From Histoplasma ohiense (Eukaryota; Ascomycota; Eurotiomycetes; Onygenales; Ajellomycetaceae), in contig JAEVHH010000002.1 in assembly GCA_017607445.1 (NCBI GenBank), positions 7,222,001 through 7,286,000 on the forward strand: a stretch of DNA of 64,000 nucleotides, read 5' to 3'. Positions 1 through 11,906 of this stretch are shown here, in pieces. A program made the position numbers and the translations under genes. Positions within the stretch are counted from its first letter, which is position 1. Every line of letters starts with the position of its first letter. The notes beneath the pieces are model-generated. The model ran no database searches and was not told the DNA's origin. It was given only the letters and a program-made list of their open reading frames with translations.

Positions 1-366
1 GTAATACAATAGCGAGGGGGCTAATTGGGTGGGAATGGGGGACAAACTCAACTACTTAATCTCATTAGGGAAGAGTAAGATGTTGTAGAAATGAATAATA
101 AGGATGCATGCTTCAATTGATGTCTGAAAATTTTTGTAAGAGTATACCCGTACCCTTGTCCTTGTTTTGTCTATCCAAACTTCTATGAAATCCAGCTGCT
201 TTTGCCTTCCAACATATAGAAAATTACATATGAAAAATATATACAATAGATGCAATAATATTAGCTTGAAATCGCTTCTCGTAGTATGTATGTACATACA
301 TACATCAGGTAAACTTTCATATCTTTTCACCCCTCCCTGCCCCTTGTCAACCTGTACATCACAGCA
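1..366. other. intergenic, no gene seen
   Basis: AT-rich sequence downstream of the minus-strand CobW gene. It includes a short palindromic stretch of GTAT/ATAC repeats near 285-305. Probably the 3' UTR and spacer; no convincing coding signal. Confidence 0.5.
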
Positions 367-1662
367 TCAAGCAAGCCGCTCCACCTTTGTCACTCCCCGC
401 CTATTTTCTGCAGAGTCACCTGCGACCTCCAACAGCCCTTCACTCTCTAGTTTCCGCGTCCACTTATGAGATTCACCTCTGGCAAGGATGAGTGTCATAG
501 ATGCAATTATGGCGCTTTCGGGAGGTACCGTTCTTGCACCTTCTTTACTAGTGCTAGAAGCATTGCCTATGGAAGCCGGAGAGCGAGTATACGTCCATCG
601 GCCAAACGCCCAGTTAAGGATGTAATTCTGCGTCTTGATGGTGGCTGTTCTTCTCTCAGGTGCGACAGCTCCATCAACATTTCCATTTCCTTCGTCCCTT
701 GTGGGTGCTGGTGTCGGTTTTGGTGTAGGCGCCTGAGCCTTTTCTCCTGACGAGTCTTCCGGAGGTGAATCAGCCGGGAATTGGATAATGCCTTTTATCC
801 TGTAGACCTCATCCTTGGGCGCGGATAAGAGGAGCGTAGTAAATGCCTCCGTATTGACAGTGTCGGACGGCTGAGAGCTGGTAAGCAAAACCGAGAGCAC
901 GTCCACCTCGGACTGATGCTCATTTTCCCGAGGCTCACCAAGCCCATGACTATGCTCTTGCACATAAGCCTCCTTGGCCGCCGTATTATCAGTTCCGTTT
1001 AACAACACAAGATCCAATGAAGCATGTCCGCGATCAGATATCTCCTTGGCCAGCAACGCCCCATCAATTCCCAACAAGACGTCCTTGTCCACGAAACCCT
1101 TTGCAGACTTTACCCAGGCAGTATCAAGCTCCAGATCTGCCACGCGGTCTAAACACACATCAAACCGGTCCTCCGGTACGTCCTCCCATTTATTGAAAAT
1201 AATCAGATCCGTGTACTTCGCCTGCAACTTCGCCGTGTATGAGGTGTCATCGTAGCCTTCCCAGTTCTCCACGTCTATCACGCTGATGACTCCATCTAAT
1301 ACGAATTTGCCATCATTCTCACGCGAGATTCGGTTCACTTCCATTGCTAACGTGGCGGGGAATGCGCTGCCGCTCGTCTCGATGACGATGCGGTCTGGAT
1401 TTACTTCATCACAGAGTTGGAGGAGGGCGTCGCCCAGTTGTCCCACGAGGTTGCAGCAGATGCATCCGTTGAGAAGCTCGCGGACGCCGGAAATGGAGTT
1501 TGCAGACGCTAATTGAGAGTCCACGGCCAGATCCCCAAACTCGTTTTTTAGAAGAGCTAGCCGGTAGTCTGGGGGTACTTGGGGGATCAGATTAAGGATG
1601 ATTGTTGTTTTGCCCGCGCCGAGAAAGCCGGTGATTATGGTGACCGGAATGGGAGGCGACAT
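367..1662 (-). CDS. CobW/P47K-family GTPase (COG0523 metallochaperone-like)
   Basis: Single-exon protein of 431 residues starting at ATG 1662. It begins with a P-loop (GFLGAGKTT, residues 12-20), followed by the family's metal-binding CxCC motif (C67-I-C69-C70) and an NKWED motif standing in for the NKxD guanine-specificity motif near residue 155. A CobW C-terminal domain follows (VYRIKGIIQF and later ILNWAFGRWTYT), separated by an acidic, His/Glu-containing linker. COG0523 proteins are GTP-dependent metal chaperones, and eukaryotic ZNG1 delivers zinc to a methionine aminopeptidase. Which metal and client this one serves cannot be read from sequence; a cytosolic location is likely because no targeting signal is visible. 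It is the most downstream of three consecutive minus-strand genes, with its own 972-bp upstream spacer. Confidence 0.88.
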   Translation of the reverse strand: MSPPIPVTIITGFLGAGKTTIILNLIPQVPPDYRLALLKNEFGDLAVDSQLASANSISGVRELLNGCICCNLVGQLGDALLQLCDEVNPDRIVIETSGSAFPATLAMEVNRISRENDGKFVLDGVISVIDVENWEGYDDTSYTAKLQAKYTDLIIFNKWEDVPEDRFDVCLDRVADLELDTAWVKSAKGFVDKDVLLGIDGALLAKEISDRGHASLDLVLLNGTDNTAAKEAYVQEHSHGLGEPRENEHQSEVDVLSVLLTSSQPSDTVNTEAFTTLLLSAPKDEVYRIKGIIQFPADSPPEDSSGEKAQAPTPKPTPAPTRDEGNGNVDGAVAPERRTATIKTQNYILNWAFGRWTYTRSPASIGNASSTSKEGARTVPPESAIIASMTLILARGESHKWTRKLESEGLLEVAGDSAENRRGVTKVERLA

Positions 1663-2634
1663 GGCTGTTACTGCTGTTCGGAATTGAGATGGAAGAGGGC
1701 ATTACCCGTGTTTCGCAATCGAATTGCCGGCCATAGCAGTTCATTGACAACTTGAATTTTCAACATCAACATAGATTTCATGAGATGATGTCATGGACTC
1801 TCCTTGCCACTTGCTCAATCGAGCTGAGTCAGCAGACAATTATTGTTCCACGCCTCCAAAATGTAAAGCGCCTTCAAGGGTTCACTTCAACCAGCTACAA
1901 GATGCCAAATTGGGTTAATGTACAGAGTACGTGAATCAGAAGCATTCTTGAAACCAGATCAACTGTTCTAAACTCAAAATAATATGATGTGGTTCTTCAT
2001 CCAGCCTTTTTAAACCATGCCAGGTTTCAGCTCAAACTATTTCATATTTGCAACAGACAATAATCTGATGAATTGGTTGCCTTTTTAAACCATTCCCGGG
2101 CTAGCAACTTCTGTGGAATTGTCATGGCATGAACCCGGTCTTTCTCAAATCTTGAGCTTTTCGTCCTCGCCATAGTGCATGAAGACCGGAATGAAACCAC
2201 AAATACTGAACGGAGTACTAGGACCCATTTGACTTCTCATTAACTCAAATTTTGCACGATTTTCTAGTGCTTTTATAGCGGTCATGTTGATTTATCATTT
2301 ACCCGTGCCATGATGGATGGAGAAACGTAGTAATGAGTACACCGGCGATTGAAGGAAACCGCCTTTCTTTAATTCTACTATAGCCAGGACCACATCTGTG
2401 CAATACTTCGTAATTCGGATATGCTGGAGGTGTTTTCCTCAGAATATATTTGTGTCTAGCTGACCTTTCGGTTATAAAATAATATGTTCCCTGGCGCTTC
2501 TCTTTTTTCGCTTCCTGTCTATGTTCATACCTCTGAAGAGCAGACTCAGCGGAAAGTACCCCGCTCTAATCAAAGAATATTATTTGCCCATGCTCTCCTT
2601 GTTCCAAAAAAGGAAAATCCCGCGTTTTAGAGAA
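1663..2634. other. intergenic spacer with a 15-bp direct repeat
   Basis: No coding signal recognised. It holds two copies of GCCTTTTTAAACCAT (2004-2018 and 2079-2093) and an ACGGAGTACT element at 2210-2219 related to the recurrent motif reported in the findings. Probably the promoter of the CobW gene plus the 3' end of the SET gene. Confidence 0.5.
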
Positions 2635-3249
2635 TCAATTCGGCCTATGCTTTTCATTCAGTAGGGACTCGATATGTCCACTGAGCCAATATCTCCTCAA
2701 TGCCTCTACAGGGACATTTTTCGCACCATCAACCAAACCCAGGCAATTCTCCGCTCCACAAGAGCAGTGAAACGGCTGCGCCATCTCCCACTCGGTGCTT
2801 GGGTAGAAAAAACGTAGTTCTTCTCCGGCCGGAATGTCCCTCGTGCTCCAGACCTCAATTGCACCGGCAACAGGTTCTTCCAACCCGACGTCAGGTGAAG
2901 AAAGCGTGGACGTTACGAAGCGGACATTGGGATCACACGAATGGTTGCAGTACAGTAGATCCGAGTTCAGTCTGATATGATGCGTTGCCGAGATTTGAAC
3001 GGTGGAGTAATCCTTCTCTGAGGCGAGAGTGGTGGACGTGTTTTCCGCGATGAGCGAATTGGCCGGGATATCCGTGCTGGCAACTGCAGTGAGGTTGAAA
3101 GAGGGTCCTGTAGAGGCATCTGAGTTCGAGGCGAGAGCAGGTGAAGACCGGACTGCGATGGTATCTGGATGCGATGGCTGCCTCCATGTCTGCTTTACAG
3201 GCTGACCCTTAGGCGTTCCCTGAAGCTGTTTCGTTGTCGTAATCGCCAT
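2635..3249 (-). CDS. small SET-domain protein with post-SET motif
   Basis: Single-exon protein of 204 residues from ATG 3249. The C-terminal half of a SET domain is clear: NHSCDPNVRF (AdoMet/pseudoknot motif), then GEELRFFYPSTEW containing the tyrosine normally near the active site. A post-SET segment CSCGAENCLG with the CxC-x4-C zinc pattern follows. The N-terminal part (about residues 40-90) is short and divergent, so the pre-SET and early SET strands are only weakly recognisable. SET proteins transfer methyl groups from S-adenosylmethionine to lysine. Small stand-alone fungal SET proteins of this kind are mostly uncharacterised, so the substrate (histone or not) is unknown. Confidence 0.78.
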   Translation of the reverse strand: MAITTTKQLQGTPKGQPVKQTWRQPSHPDTIAVRSSPALASNSDASTGPSFNLTAVASTDIPANSLIAENTSTTLASEKDYSTVQISATHHIRLNSDLLYCNHSCDPNVRFVTSTLSSPDVGLEEPVAGAIEVWSTRDIPAGEELRFFYPSTEWEMAQPFHCSCGAENCLGLVDGAKNVPVEALRRYWLSGHIESLLNEKHRPN

Positions 3250-3462
3250 GGTCCTTTTATAGGGGTGGTTTCAGCGGAAATGTATTGTGAAGATAGTTAT
3301 GGAAGTATTTGAAGTTTGATAGGATATGATAGGGAACGACACCTGTCATCGGAATTTATTGATGTTGTTTTGATGTCAGGCTTTGCAATTCGTTCCAAGC
3401 GTATTAATGGGGAAGTTCGGATTTTCACAAGCCTTTCTGGCCATTTACAAATTCTTTTATAA

Positions 3463-3502
<40 letters not shown>

Positions 3503-4200
3503 AGCTGAGAAATAAATCAGCTTGCTTGGTCAAATCGGGCGAGTTAGACCTGACCCGAGTTCGGAGCAAAGGATATTAAGTTTCCTGTTTCCACATTTGG
3601 AAATTTGCCTTAATGACATATGTTCAGGGTAAACCCGGACGTAGGGAACATAAGAAGGATTTTGGCCTGCGAGTTTCCCTCCCTTGAGGGATTAAAGACA
3701 ATCTCAATATTTTCGTACTTTCAGAACATCTAAGACGCAGATACTATTTCCTTAGCTTTAATTGTCCAAGTGCTCGGATTTAAGTTTTGATTGGCAACTG
3801 AGGGCAGCGGCGGAGGGCTCGCCCCATGGTTTTCATCAAGATACTCAGGGTGGGTCGAGTTTTCATTGGAGGGGTAAAGCACAGTGCAACTGTAATCCAA
3901 AGCAACCATGCTGACCGTGGGGCTTTGAGTTTAACTCCAGGTTGAATGGGCAACAGCGGAATTTTTCTAAATAGATGACGACAAAAAAGTTTAAAATTTG
4001 ACTTGAAGGGGGAAAATCCCACAGATTAATGAGACAATAATCTCAGATTAACAAGGTAGAATCTATACTGAGCTATGATAATGCAGATAACATAACGAAG
4101 AAGGTAGGAGAAACAATCGAAAAACTGAGGCGCAGGCATTAGACAATGCTGAAACTCGCGAGGTTAAATTGGATGATTGCAATCCAGCAAGCTTCTAACT
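3250..4200. other. intergenic, no gene seen
   Basis: Contains an uninterrupted T34 tract at 3465-3498 and otherwise AT-rich sequence without a supported coding region. It lies between the start of the SET gene and the 3' end of the MutL-family gene. Confidence 0.5.
3465..3498. repeat. poly(T) tract, T34
   Basis: Homopolymer of 34 T, read directly from the sequence. It is one of five A/T runs of 24 or more in this window. Confidence 0.95.
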
Positions 4201-7102
4201 TTACGATGCTCTTGCATGTGATGTTGGAATCGCATCAAAAACGAGTTGGATTCGCCAGTCCTCGTCTAGAATTTCGGATCGATATTGTTCTTGGATTAGG
4301 GCTAACAGCCGGGTGGTCCAGATGTTGATATCCGCAGGGTTAACCTCAAAAAATGCTGAGGGCGGAGGCACAATGCCTGATCTGACGTATCCATCTGTTT
4401 TTAATAGTTTTTTATTTGGTATTGACGCTTCATCATCTTGCTTCGTCCAGGAAAGAGCGAGTCCATGGAGTGCAGATGCACTTGGTATCACCTCCAATGG
4501 TAGCTGATTTGTTAGTATACGTTTACTCTTGAAGCCGATTTGTGTTGGCCAATTATGAGAAAAGGCATTTCTATGGCGCATCAAATATTCCCTAGCATCT
4601 TCTGAACCCATTTTGGGCGGCGAAAATGTTATCTCATGCCCGAGAAATTCCAGCTCTGGCAACTGATTGACTAAATGGGCTTTGGCTCTCCGGTATCGAT
4701 TTTGATGTGGAGAACCTTGTGATATTTTAGTATTATTGGCTCCCGCCCATGAATGTAAGGTCGACTTAGTTGAGACTTGCTGTTGTTGTTGCTGCTGTTG
4801 CTGTCTTTTCCTGTGGAGTTGGATAGCGGTTTTCTTCCGGTGTTCGAAATCTAGTGCCTCAGCTACCATTTCGTGTGATGAAGAAGTTGGACGATTGTCA
4901 GTCGACCCATGAATCCGATAATCCGGATCATCATCCTCCTCTTGGGAAATCGCCAATGGCTGACCGTGGCTCTTTGTGTTAGTATGAGCAGAGTTCAGAT
5001 GGATACCTAGGGCATTTAGTGATGTACGTGGTGATAGCCCTGCTGAAAAATTTCCATGACTCCGGCTCGTGGCAACAGCATTGTCCTCTTTACCAAAGCG
5101 CCCTGCAATATCCGTTTCTGTAAGTTCATTTCCATCGGGTTCGCTTTGTTGTAGTATCCCCACAGATTGGCTTTCCTCAGTAGAAGGACTAGGAGCATCT
5201 CGGCAATTTCTTATCCAGGCGTCCAGGCTGCCCAGCACTCCCGATGACTTCCTTTGTTTGCTTTTATGGCTAGCTGTGAGTTGGGGTACATTGCACAGTT
5301 TGCTCATCTGTGGCTTTCTAACATCTGTCGAAGATTTGTCGTAGTCGCTTTCGACCAAACGCGTCTCAAGTGTTCGCGTAGAAAGGGGTGTGGGGTATGG
5401 GGGGCCAGCAAGCACAGAATTCGCCTCACAATTATTTATCCTTTTTTCATCTAACCGAGAACGCCCATCCTCATACGCAGGGGTGAGGAGTTGAGAATTT
5501 AAGTCACGGGACTGTGTGTCTTCCTTCCGGGGTGTTACACGTTGCCCTTTGGCAAGGATCCATGGGTTGGTCAATAGTGGACTATTCAAAAGGCTGAGAT
5601 TGTTTTCGGCCGCTCGTGGACAGGCGCTAGTGTCGACAAAACTTCCTACTGACATATTGTCTTTCTTCGCCTCTGATGGGCTGGCACAATTGCGTTCTAT
5701 GGAATGGCAATCTTTGGTCGCAGAGCTCGAGATATGCCGAAATAATGGAGATTCCTCGACTTCGTGGTCACTTTGATTGTTATCCGACCGCTTGTCAAGC
5801 GGTCGTATCACCCGAGAGGATGACGGTTGGTTTTCGATTTGGCAATTCCTCTGATGTGTATGTCTCGGCTTGATTTCGCCATATACGGCTTTGAATAGAT
5901 TTCCTGCAATGGACATCACTAGTTTCGAATCTTCAAAAAGGACATCATTTTTCAATGGCTCGACATTCACATCGTAGATGCCGGGACGGCAATGTAGATG
6001 TATAAAACAGAACGGATCCACTGGTGGTGTTTGGCCGCTATCGCAAAGGGATCCAGAACGAATATGGGATTTGAACAGTTCGACTAGCTCCTTCGCAACG
6101 CCATTGGATGTTGACATAGGCCGTCTGTCAATGGAAACATACTGGCCAGCATAATTAATTGCAGAGAAGTCTGACGAATTAGCCACGCGGATCATCGGTG
6201 ACAGAATGAGACATCACTTACCAGAACAAGGTTTAGGGATTGTAGCGACAAGTCGGATCACTGGATGAATGCTTTCATTTCTTTCCACAGATCCTGACAA
6301 GGAATCATCTCTCTCATCTTGAATTTGCGGCCACGTTATTGTTGTGCATTGCGGAATTGCTTCTGCACCAATAACTCTTAACATTGCAGTGGAAACCGTT
6401 GGATGTTTGTTGGACGCATATATCCAGCTAGAATCATTTTTGCTCTTTAGGATTTTAAATGAGAGTCGAATTTCAGGGCGAGAGAGCACGTATGCATTCA
6501 AAACCTTCTTCATTCGGTTGAGTGTTTTGGAAGCACTCTTCAGCGCTCTCTGTTTCCGAACAGGAACAAATCTCAAGAACTCATATACACGAACGGTCGT
6601 GCCTGTTGGATGAGAAGCTTTGGTACAGCTGAATGCATAGTCAGAACTGATCTACAAGAATACTTGAAGTATCTTTTGTTGGAAGCAGAGCAGACCTAAT
6701 AAGTAGCCCGGTACGATCGTATTTCAAAGTTTCCCCAACCAACTCTCCTGATACCCTTGTCGTTATTGCTATGTTACCGCACATCTCAGCAGCACTCGCG
6801 AGAGCCTCTCCTCGGAAACCCAAAGTGCTTCCACCGATATTTTCCAAATCATCAATACTTCGAAGTTTGCTAGTGCAGCTACGTTTGCAAACCAGATGAC
6901 GATCATTCGGATGGATGCCAGTGCCATTGTCCTTGACTTGAATGGTATCGAGTGTGTTAGCTGCCACCTCAACTGAGATGCGGGTGGCTCCAGCGTCAAG
7001 GCTGTTATCGATAAGCTCTTTCGCAAGGGCGCATGGGTCGGAGAGCACAGAGTTTGACCTTACTGCCCTGATAGTATCTGGAGGAAGTTGTGCAATCGAC
7101 AT
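4201..7102 (-). CDS. MLH2: MutL-family mismatch-repair protein, MLH2/PMS1(human)-type
   Basis: Three exons: 7102-6696, 6628-6222 and 6170-4201, with introns of 67 and 51 bp; the second ends in CTAAT...CAG. The product is 927 residues. The N-terminal GHKL ATPase has KELIDNSLDAGAT, VKDNGTGI, the TSK loop and LGFRGEAL. A transducer region follows (ASHPTGTTVRVYEF, then GQYVSIDRRPMS across the second junction). The middle is a long polar linker with nine consecutive glutamines (codons at 4777-4803). No DQHA(x)2E(x)4E endonuclease motif is visible near the C-terminus. That argues against the yeast-Pms1/Mlh3 endonuclease type and for the Mlh2 / human PMS1 type, which partners Mlh1 and limits meiotic gene conversion in yeast. 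Fungal annotations often call this protein PMS1. The extreme C-terminus (from about residue 900) is poorly conserved and another 3' exon cannot be excluded. It is divergent from PFA4. Confidence 0.75.
4777..4803 (-). repeat. polyglutamine-coding CAA/CAG tract
   Basis: Nine consecutive glutamine codons, a mix of CAA and CAG, inside the disordered linker of the MutL-family protein. Confidence 0.9.
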
Positions 7103-7527
7103 TGTCCACTCTCATCACTAGTTCAGACAATACATGGAATGGCTTAGGATGCCGTGCCCATACAGCACTGCAACTACCATGTATTAATTGTCAAAATTGT
7201 CGAAAATAAACATTTTATGGATTATAATACCGCTCCAAGGATCCTATAAATATCTTGTCACAATGGTGAAAGAGGTTAGATTAGAGTTAGATAGTGTTAT
7301 AGAGTTTATCACGTGCGGTGGAGTGCCCAACATAACTAGAGGGGACGAACCAATTGTTTGGTTCAGGGGCTGCTAAATGACATAATCTTGGTTGAACAAA
7401 GCTTTCCATACGAAGATTGCTCTACTGCCAACATGGCGCTGGTGGTGATCGAGCTCTTTTGTCCCAGTGGCCTAACAGATAATAAGAGAGCATCCAAGAC
7501 GGCAATTAACATGAACATACACATGAG
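7103..7527. promoter_or_regulatory. shared divergent promoter of the MutL-family gene and PFA4
   Basis: A 425-bp gap between two divergent starts. A CACGTG E-box core lies at 7310-7315, almost equidistant from both ATGs. This is the recognition core of Cbf1/Pho4-type bHLH factors; its use here is an inference. A six-codon upstream ORF (ATG 7511, TGA 7529-7531) overlaps the PFA4 start codon. Confidence 0.45.
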
Positions 7528-9192
7528 ATGATGGTTTCCTTCAACATTTCGTGTCTCGCCATCCCAGCCGTCTCATTCCTCATCGCATTCCTCGCCTATT
7601 CATCTCAATATATATTTCTATACCTAGAGCCGTCCCCTCCAAGCAAGGACCAACTGATTAAATTCAATGCATTGGTAGCGTGTCTCTGGATCTGTTATTA
7701 TCGGGCATGTACAACAGATCCCGGCCAGGTGCCGGCTGGTTGGCAGCCACCTGTTGCAAAGAATGCCCTTGATACAAGAGGAGCAGCGCGAAACAACACC
7801 CAATATTCATCCTATCGACAACGATGGTGCCAGCGCTGTGATAGTTTCAAGCCTCCTCGGGCCCATCATTGCAAGACTTGCCAGCGGTGAGTGATTTGCC
7901 CTTTACCAACCGTACACTTTTTATGCCTTCTCCTAGTTATTATTAGTATCACAACTAACGCTTACACGAAAGATGCATCCCAAAAATGGACCACCATTGC
8001 CCGTGGACAGAAAATTGCGTTTCTCATTTTACCTTTCCCCACTTTATTCGCTTTCTTTTTTATGCTGTTGGTTCTATGACCTACCTTGAATACCTCCTCT
8101 ATCCCCGAGTTGTCGTTATTTGGAACAACAGACATCTACCGAGTGTGAGTTGTCAGCGTCCCCATTGCTCTCTATATCCTACCAGATGATATGTCGCTTG
8201 CTGATACCAAATGCAATGAATCGTGTTGAAGTATCTGGGCCCAAGCCTTCCACAGTTAGTTCATTTATTGTTGCTTGTTGTGCTTAATTCTATGGTTCTG
8301 TTCGCTCTCATAATCCTCCTGGCACGAACGCTTTGGTGTCTGGGCGGAAACACAACCACCATCGAGGTATGGGAAATCGAAAGGCATAAAACCCTTCTTA
8401 GAAGAGCCCGCAAGTTTGGGGGGCATCTCGAGGGTCCTGGCGGTGTTCGTGTACGTATCCAGAAACAGGAATTCCCTTACGACATTGGGATCTGGCGCAA
8501 TTTAAAATCTGGTATGGGGGGAAGCGCAAATGTTAGTCCATTCTCGTGATTGCATCAGACTATTTCGCACTCCCATATTCTGCCTCTAGCTCACAGACAT
8601 AAACAGATCATTGGTTGGTTTTGGCCTTTTGCTTCAACTCCATGTCAAGGCTCAGGACTAGAGTTCGAAGTTAACGGTTTTGAAGGTATGTGGGAGCCAC
8701 AACTAATCCAAAGGGCTACTAGATATCCGATCTCATAGATCTATCGTCAATTTTTAACAATGGCGTTTAGAAAGCACCTTGTCATGGCCACCCCCTGATC
8801 CAGACCGAATGTATAAGCCGATGCCGCGGAACAACTATGGAAGCGGTTTTACTCATGAACAAAACTATCTATCACAAAGTCAAGAGGTTGAAGCTTTTAA
8901 ACTTCGCCAAAGAGAAGATTTCCGCCGCCAACAGGCTGCGTCAGAAGTACAACGTCGAAGGCCTTTCCACAAACGATATATGCAAAATGTGGGAATGACA
9001 GACTTCCCTGACTTAAGTGAATCTGAAAGTGAGGAAAACTCCGATAGCGGTGAAGAAGGTTGGAGGGATTCAGAAGGTGATAGGCTTCGAGACTTCGGGG
9101 TTGATGAAGAGGTCGAATTTTATGATGAAGACGATATCCCACTCGCAGAGCTTCTTCGGCGAAGGAAATCCCACACCAGAGCCTCGACGTGA
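7528..9192 (+). CDS. PFA4: DHHC palmitoyltransferase Pfa4
   Basis: Five exons: 7528-7886, 7973-8144, 8232-8531, 8607-8685 and 8771-9192. The introns are 75-87 bp, the first with an ACTAAC branch site; the product is 443 residues. Two transmembrane segments precede a TTDPG motif (about residues 62-66). Next comes the cysteine-rich domain (WCQRCDSFKPPRAHHCKTCQRC) ending in the catalytic DHHC at residues 126-129, then two further membrane segments (about 140-165 and 190-215). The C-terminal WPPPDPDR and acidic tail are typical of fungal Pfa4. Yeast Pfa4 is an ER S-acyltransferase that modifies chitin synthase Chs3 and amino-acid permeases. ATG 7528 is immediately followed by a second in-frame ATG at 7531, so either could be the start. 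Confidence 0.93.
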
Positions 9193-11906
9193 CAAATTGG
9201 ACATGTGCTCTGTTACTATATCCGGCAAGGCTGGACGATCTCTTACATCTGTATATCCTCGATCGCTGCCAGAATCTAGAAATCCATCGACCCAAACTGG
9301 GAACAATCATGATTGGATGAGTATCGCAGCTTCTGGACTTCGCATGGGCAATTTTCCCTTCACTCACCTTTTTCGATGTACCTCCCTCGATAGCTTCTTG
9401 ACAGCGTTGTGAATGACAAAGTCGCTTCGGAAACTGTGCGTACGCATACACTCCCGTTGCCTTAGAATTTTGCAGTAAAACACGTATGCACGTTCTATAT
9501 ACAAAAAGGAATACAATAACAATGGGGAGAACGTATGCCACTTCACGCAATGCCAATGGATCAAGGAGACTTCGTCAAATTAGCCTTCCTCTATTTCAAA
9601 GAGAACCAGGTCGCCAATAATGTGAGAGGATTTAAAACTCCATTCCGTCCCACCTGAAAAAGAGGTAATCCGTGGGATTACAAGGGCGCGACCACTAAGC
9701 ATACTTCATCCAAACAGAACCAGGTAAAAGCTGTTTTTGTTTTTTGGGGAAAAATTACCATGACGGGCCGCGAGCTTTTCCCATCTTGCATCCCCTCCGA
9801 AAACTGGCATTTCATCAATCTGTTTTCCAAATAATTTCACAGGAATCATGCGAGAACCAGTCTCACCCCTCATTTTCTGCAGCCTAAGCTTGGATAATTG
9901 AATGGGGACCTTCCTGGAAGTTTTATTCTGCCCCAACTTTCACTGCGACATCGTCCTGGAAAGCGGAGACGATACAAGGAGGTGAAGCTCCACATGGGAT
10001 TCCGTATTTTCTCACCCCGTTTGCTCCCGCAACTACTTGTATGATATGAATATTTTATCTTTCTACATTAACGCTGCACCCCTCTCAAGAATGACAAACT
10101 CTGGTGCCAGTGGGTCGGCTTACAGGAACGCGGGAACAGCGCAACAACGAAGCAGCAAATCGGGTCGATTTCCCACATGTGCAAATGAAATCTGCCAGAA
10201 TCACGATGACTCTTAGGCAGTCGAAAATTGATAAAACTCCCGTAACCGCAGAACGAAGAGAGGGATTGTTTCCGCAAAGCTTACGAGGAGCACGAATCAG
10301 CTAAGTTCCTGACATCGATCTCTTAGCCACTTGATTTATACACTCAGAGAACATTTGTAGCATGTCTATTGAGCAGTAGGCGCTTGCTTCGCCTCGCATC
10401 AGTACTGATCAATAGGTTAAAGGATAGAACTAATAACATCATCTACAGCAGGTCGGACGTTAGTCGCTCCAAAGAGTCACGGGAGAAGCCAAAAGAAAAA
10501 TGAAAATGAAAAAGAATTGATGTGGTAGTTGCAACTTCAAGCTGGAGCTTCTTGCGAATCCTAAACTGAAAAAACAAATCAATTCATAAGAATTTGATTG
10601 TTCACAACTGATGGACGAAATGTAAACCGCTTCAGAACCAGTGAGAAGATAATCGGTATGTTTATATGTAATTGAAACCCAGGCAGAGGTTTAGAGGGTA
10701 GGGTATTAACTCGAGTGTCACCCCCTCGGATTTGAAGAGTAGGACAGTGGACAGTGGGAGAATTGAATATTCCGAATTTGATAACCACTGATATGCCGGA
10801 AATAAATGGATACAGCATTTAATCAGCTGGTTGTTTGCGGTTCCTAATCACACGAGACAGACAGTTTTCAACCCATTGGATTACTGGCTGAGTGCATGAC
10901 AATCGAGGAAAGCAACCTACAAAAGGAGACTTGTCAATGGTTCCAAGGCGGGAATTACATCTAATCCTGCATGTCTGATATGTTACTCACAGGATGAGTT
11001 CGAAATTCGGCCATCTTGCTGGAAAGTCACAAGCTAAGTTTCTGAGACCCCAGGGTAATTCTGCACAGACAAGCGATGCTTTTCAGGTAGAAGGGTTCAT
11101 ATGGTGGACTGACATGTGGCTCGTGGTTGGAACGCCGACACTGCGCTTGGAGCAAATCTCGAATTTCAGATTGTGGCCAACGCTTATATTGGTAGGTCTG
11201 GTCATGATTCTGGGCATCCAGTATCAGAAATGCATTGCGAGACCATCAATTTTCACTCAAACCGTCAAAAACCATGCATTGATAATACCCAGGACGTTGC
11301 TGGTCAAATGAATATTACCTCCACCCACCGCTATGTAAGCCCAGTTAACTCATCAACGTCAACAACAGCCCACAATTGAGACAGAACCTGGTCCAACAAC
11401 GGAAACGGGACCAAATAACGCAGGCCGATCAGCTCACTCTTCATTTCATTGTGGTACATTAATTGGAAATCCTCACCTCACGTCTGTTATCGTTCAGATT
11501 GAGAGCAAGCCATGGATAAAATGGTTGTAGCATCAGACAACCTTACGGTAGGCGAATGTTGGTGAGACGCAAAGCGGTATATAAGATCTATTCTGATACC
11601 CTTTGTAGCCCCGGGCTGCCATTTTTATCTGGAGATAAATATAAAGAGGGAAAAAAGGACCAAAAAAAGGAACAATGATGTACCTTTCCGGGAGACACCT
11701 CAAGCAATCTCCCCACCCGGTACCCACAGGAAGTCCGTGCTATCACACCAGTTTCCATGCAATGATTGAATAATGGGCTCATGTTAAGCCACAGCGCTAG
11801 GAACCCCAACCTGGCAACAGGGATCAGTGACAGGCAGAATCGAAGTGTTGCGAGCATGACTTCTCCCCGACAGGTTGCTCGTTCTGCAACTACGAATTGT
11901 CCTTCC
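9193..11906. other. 2.7-kb intergenic region, no supported gene
   Basis: Several short open frames are present (for example plus-strand 10994-11311). None has recognisable domains, extendable exons or a coding-like third-position pattern that I can defend. No transposon ends or tRNA were seen. Confidence 0.4.
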
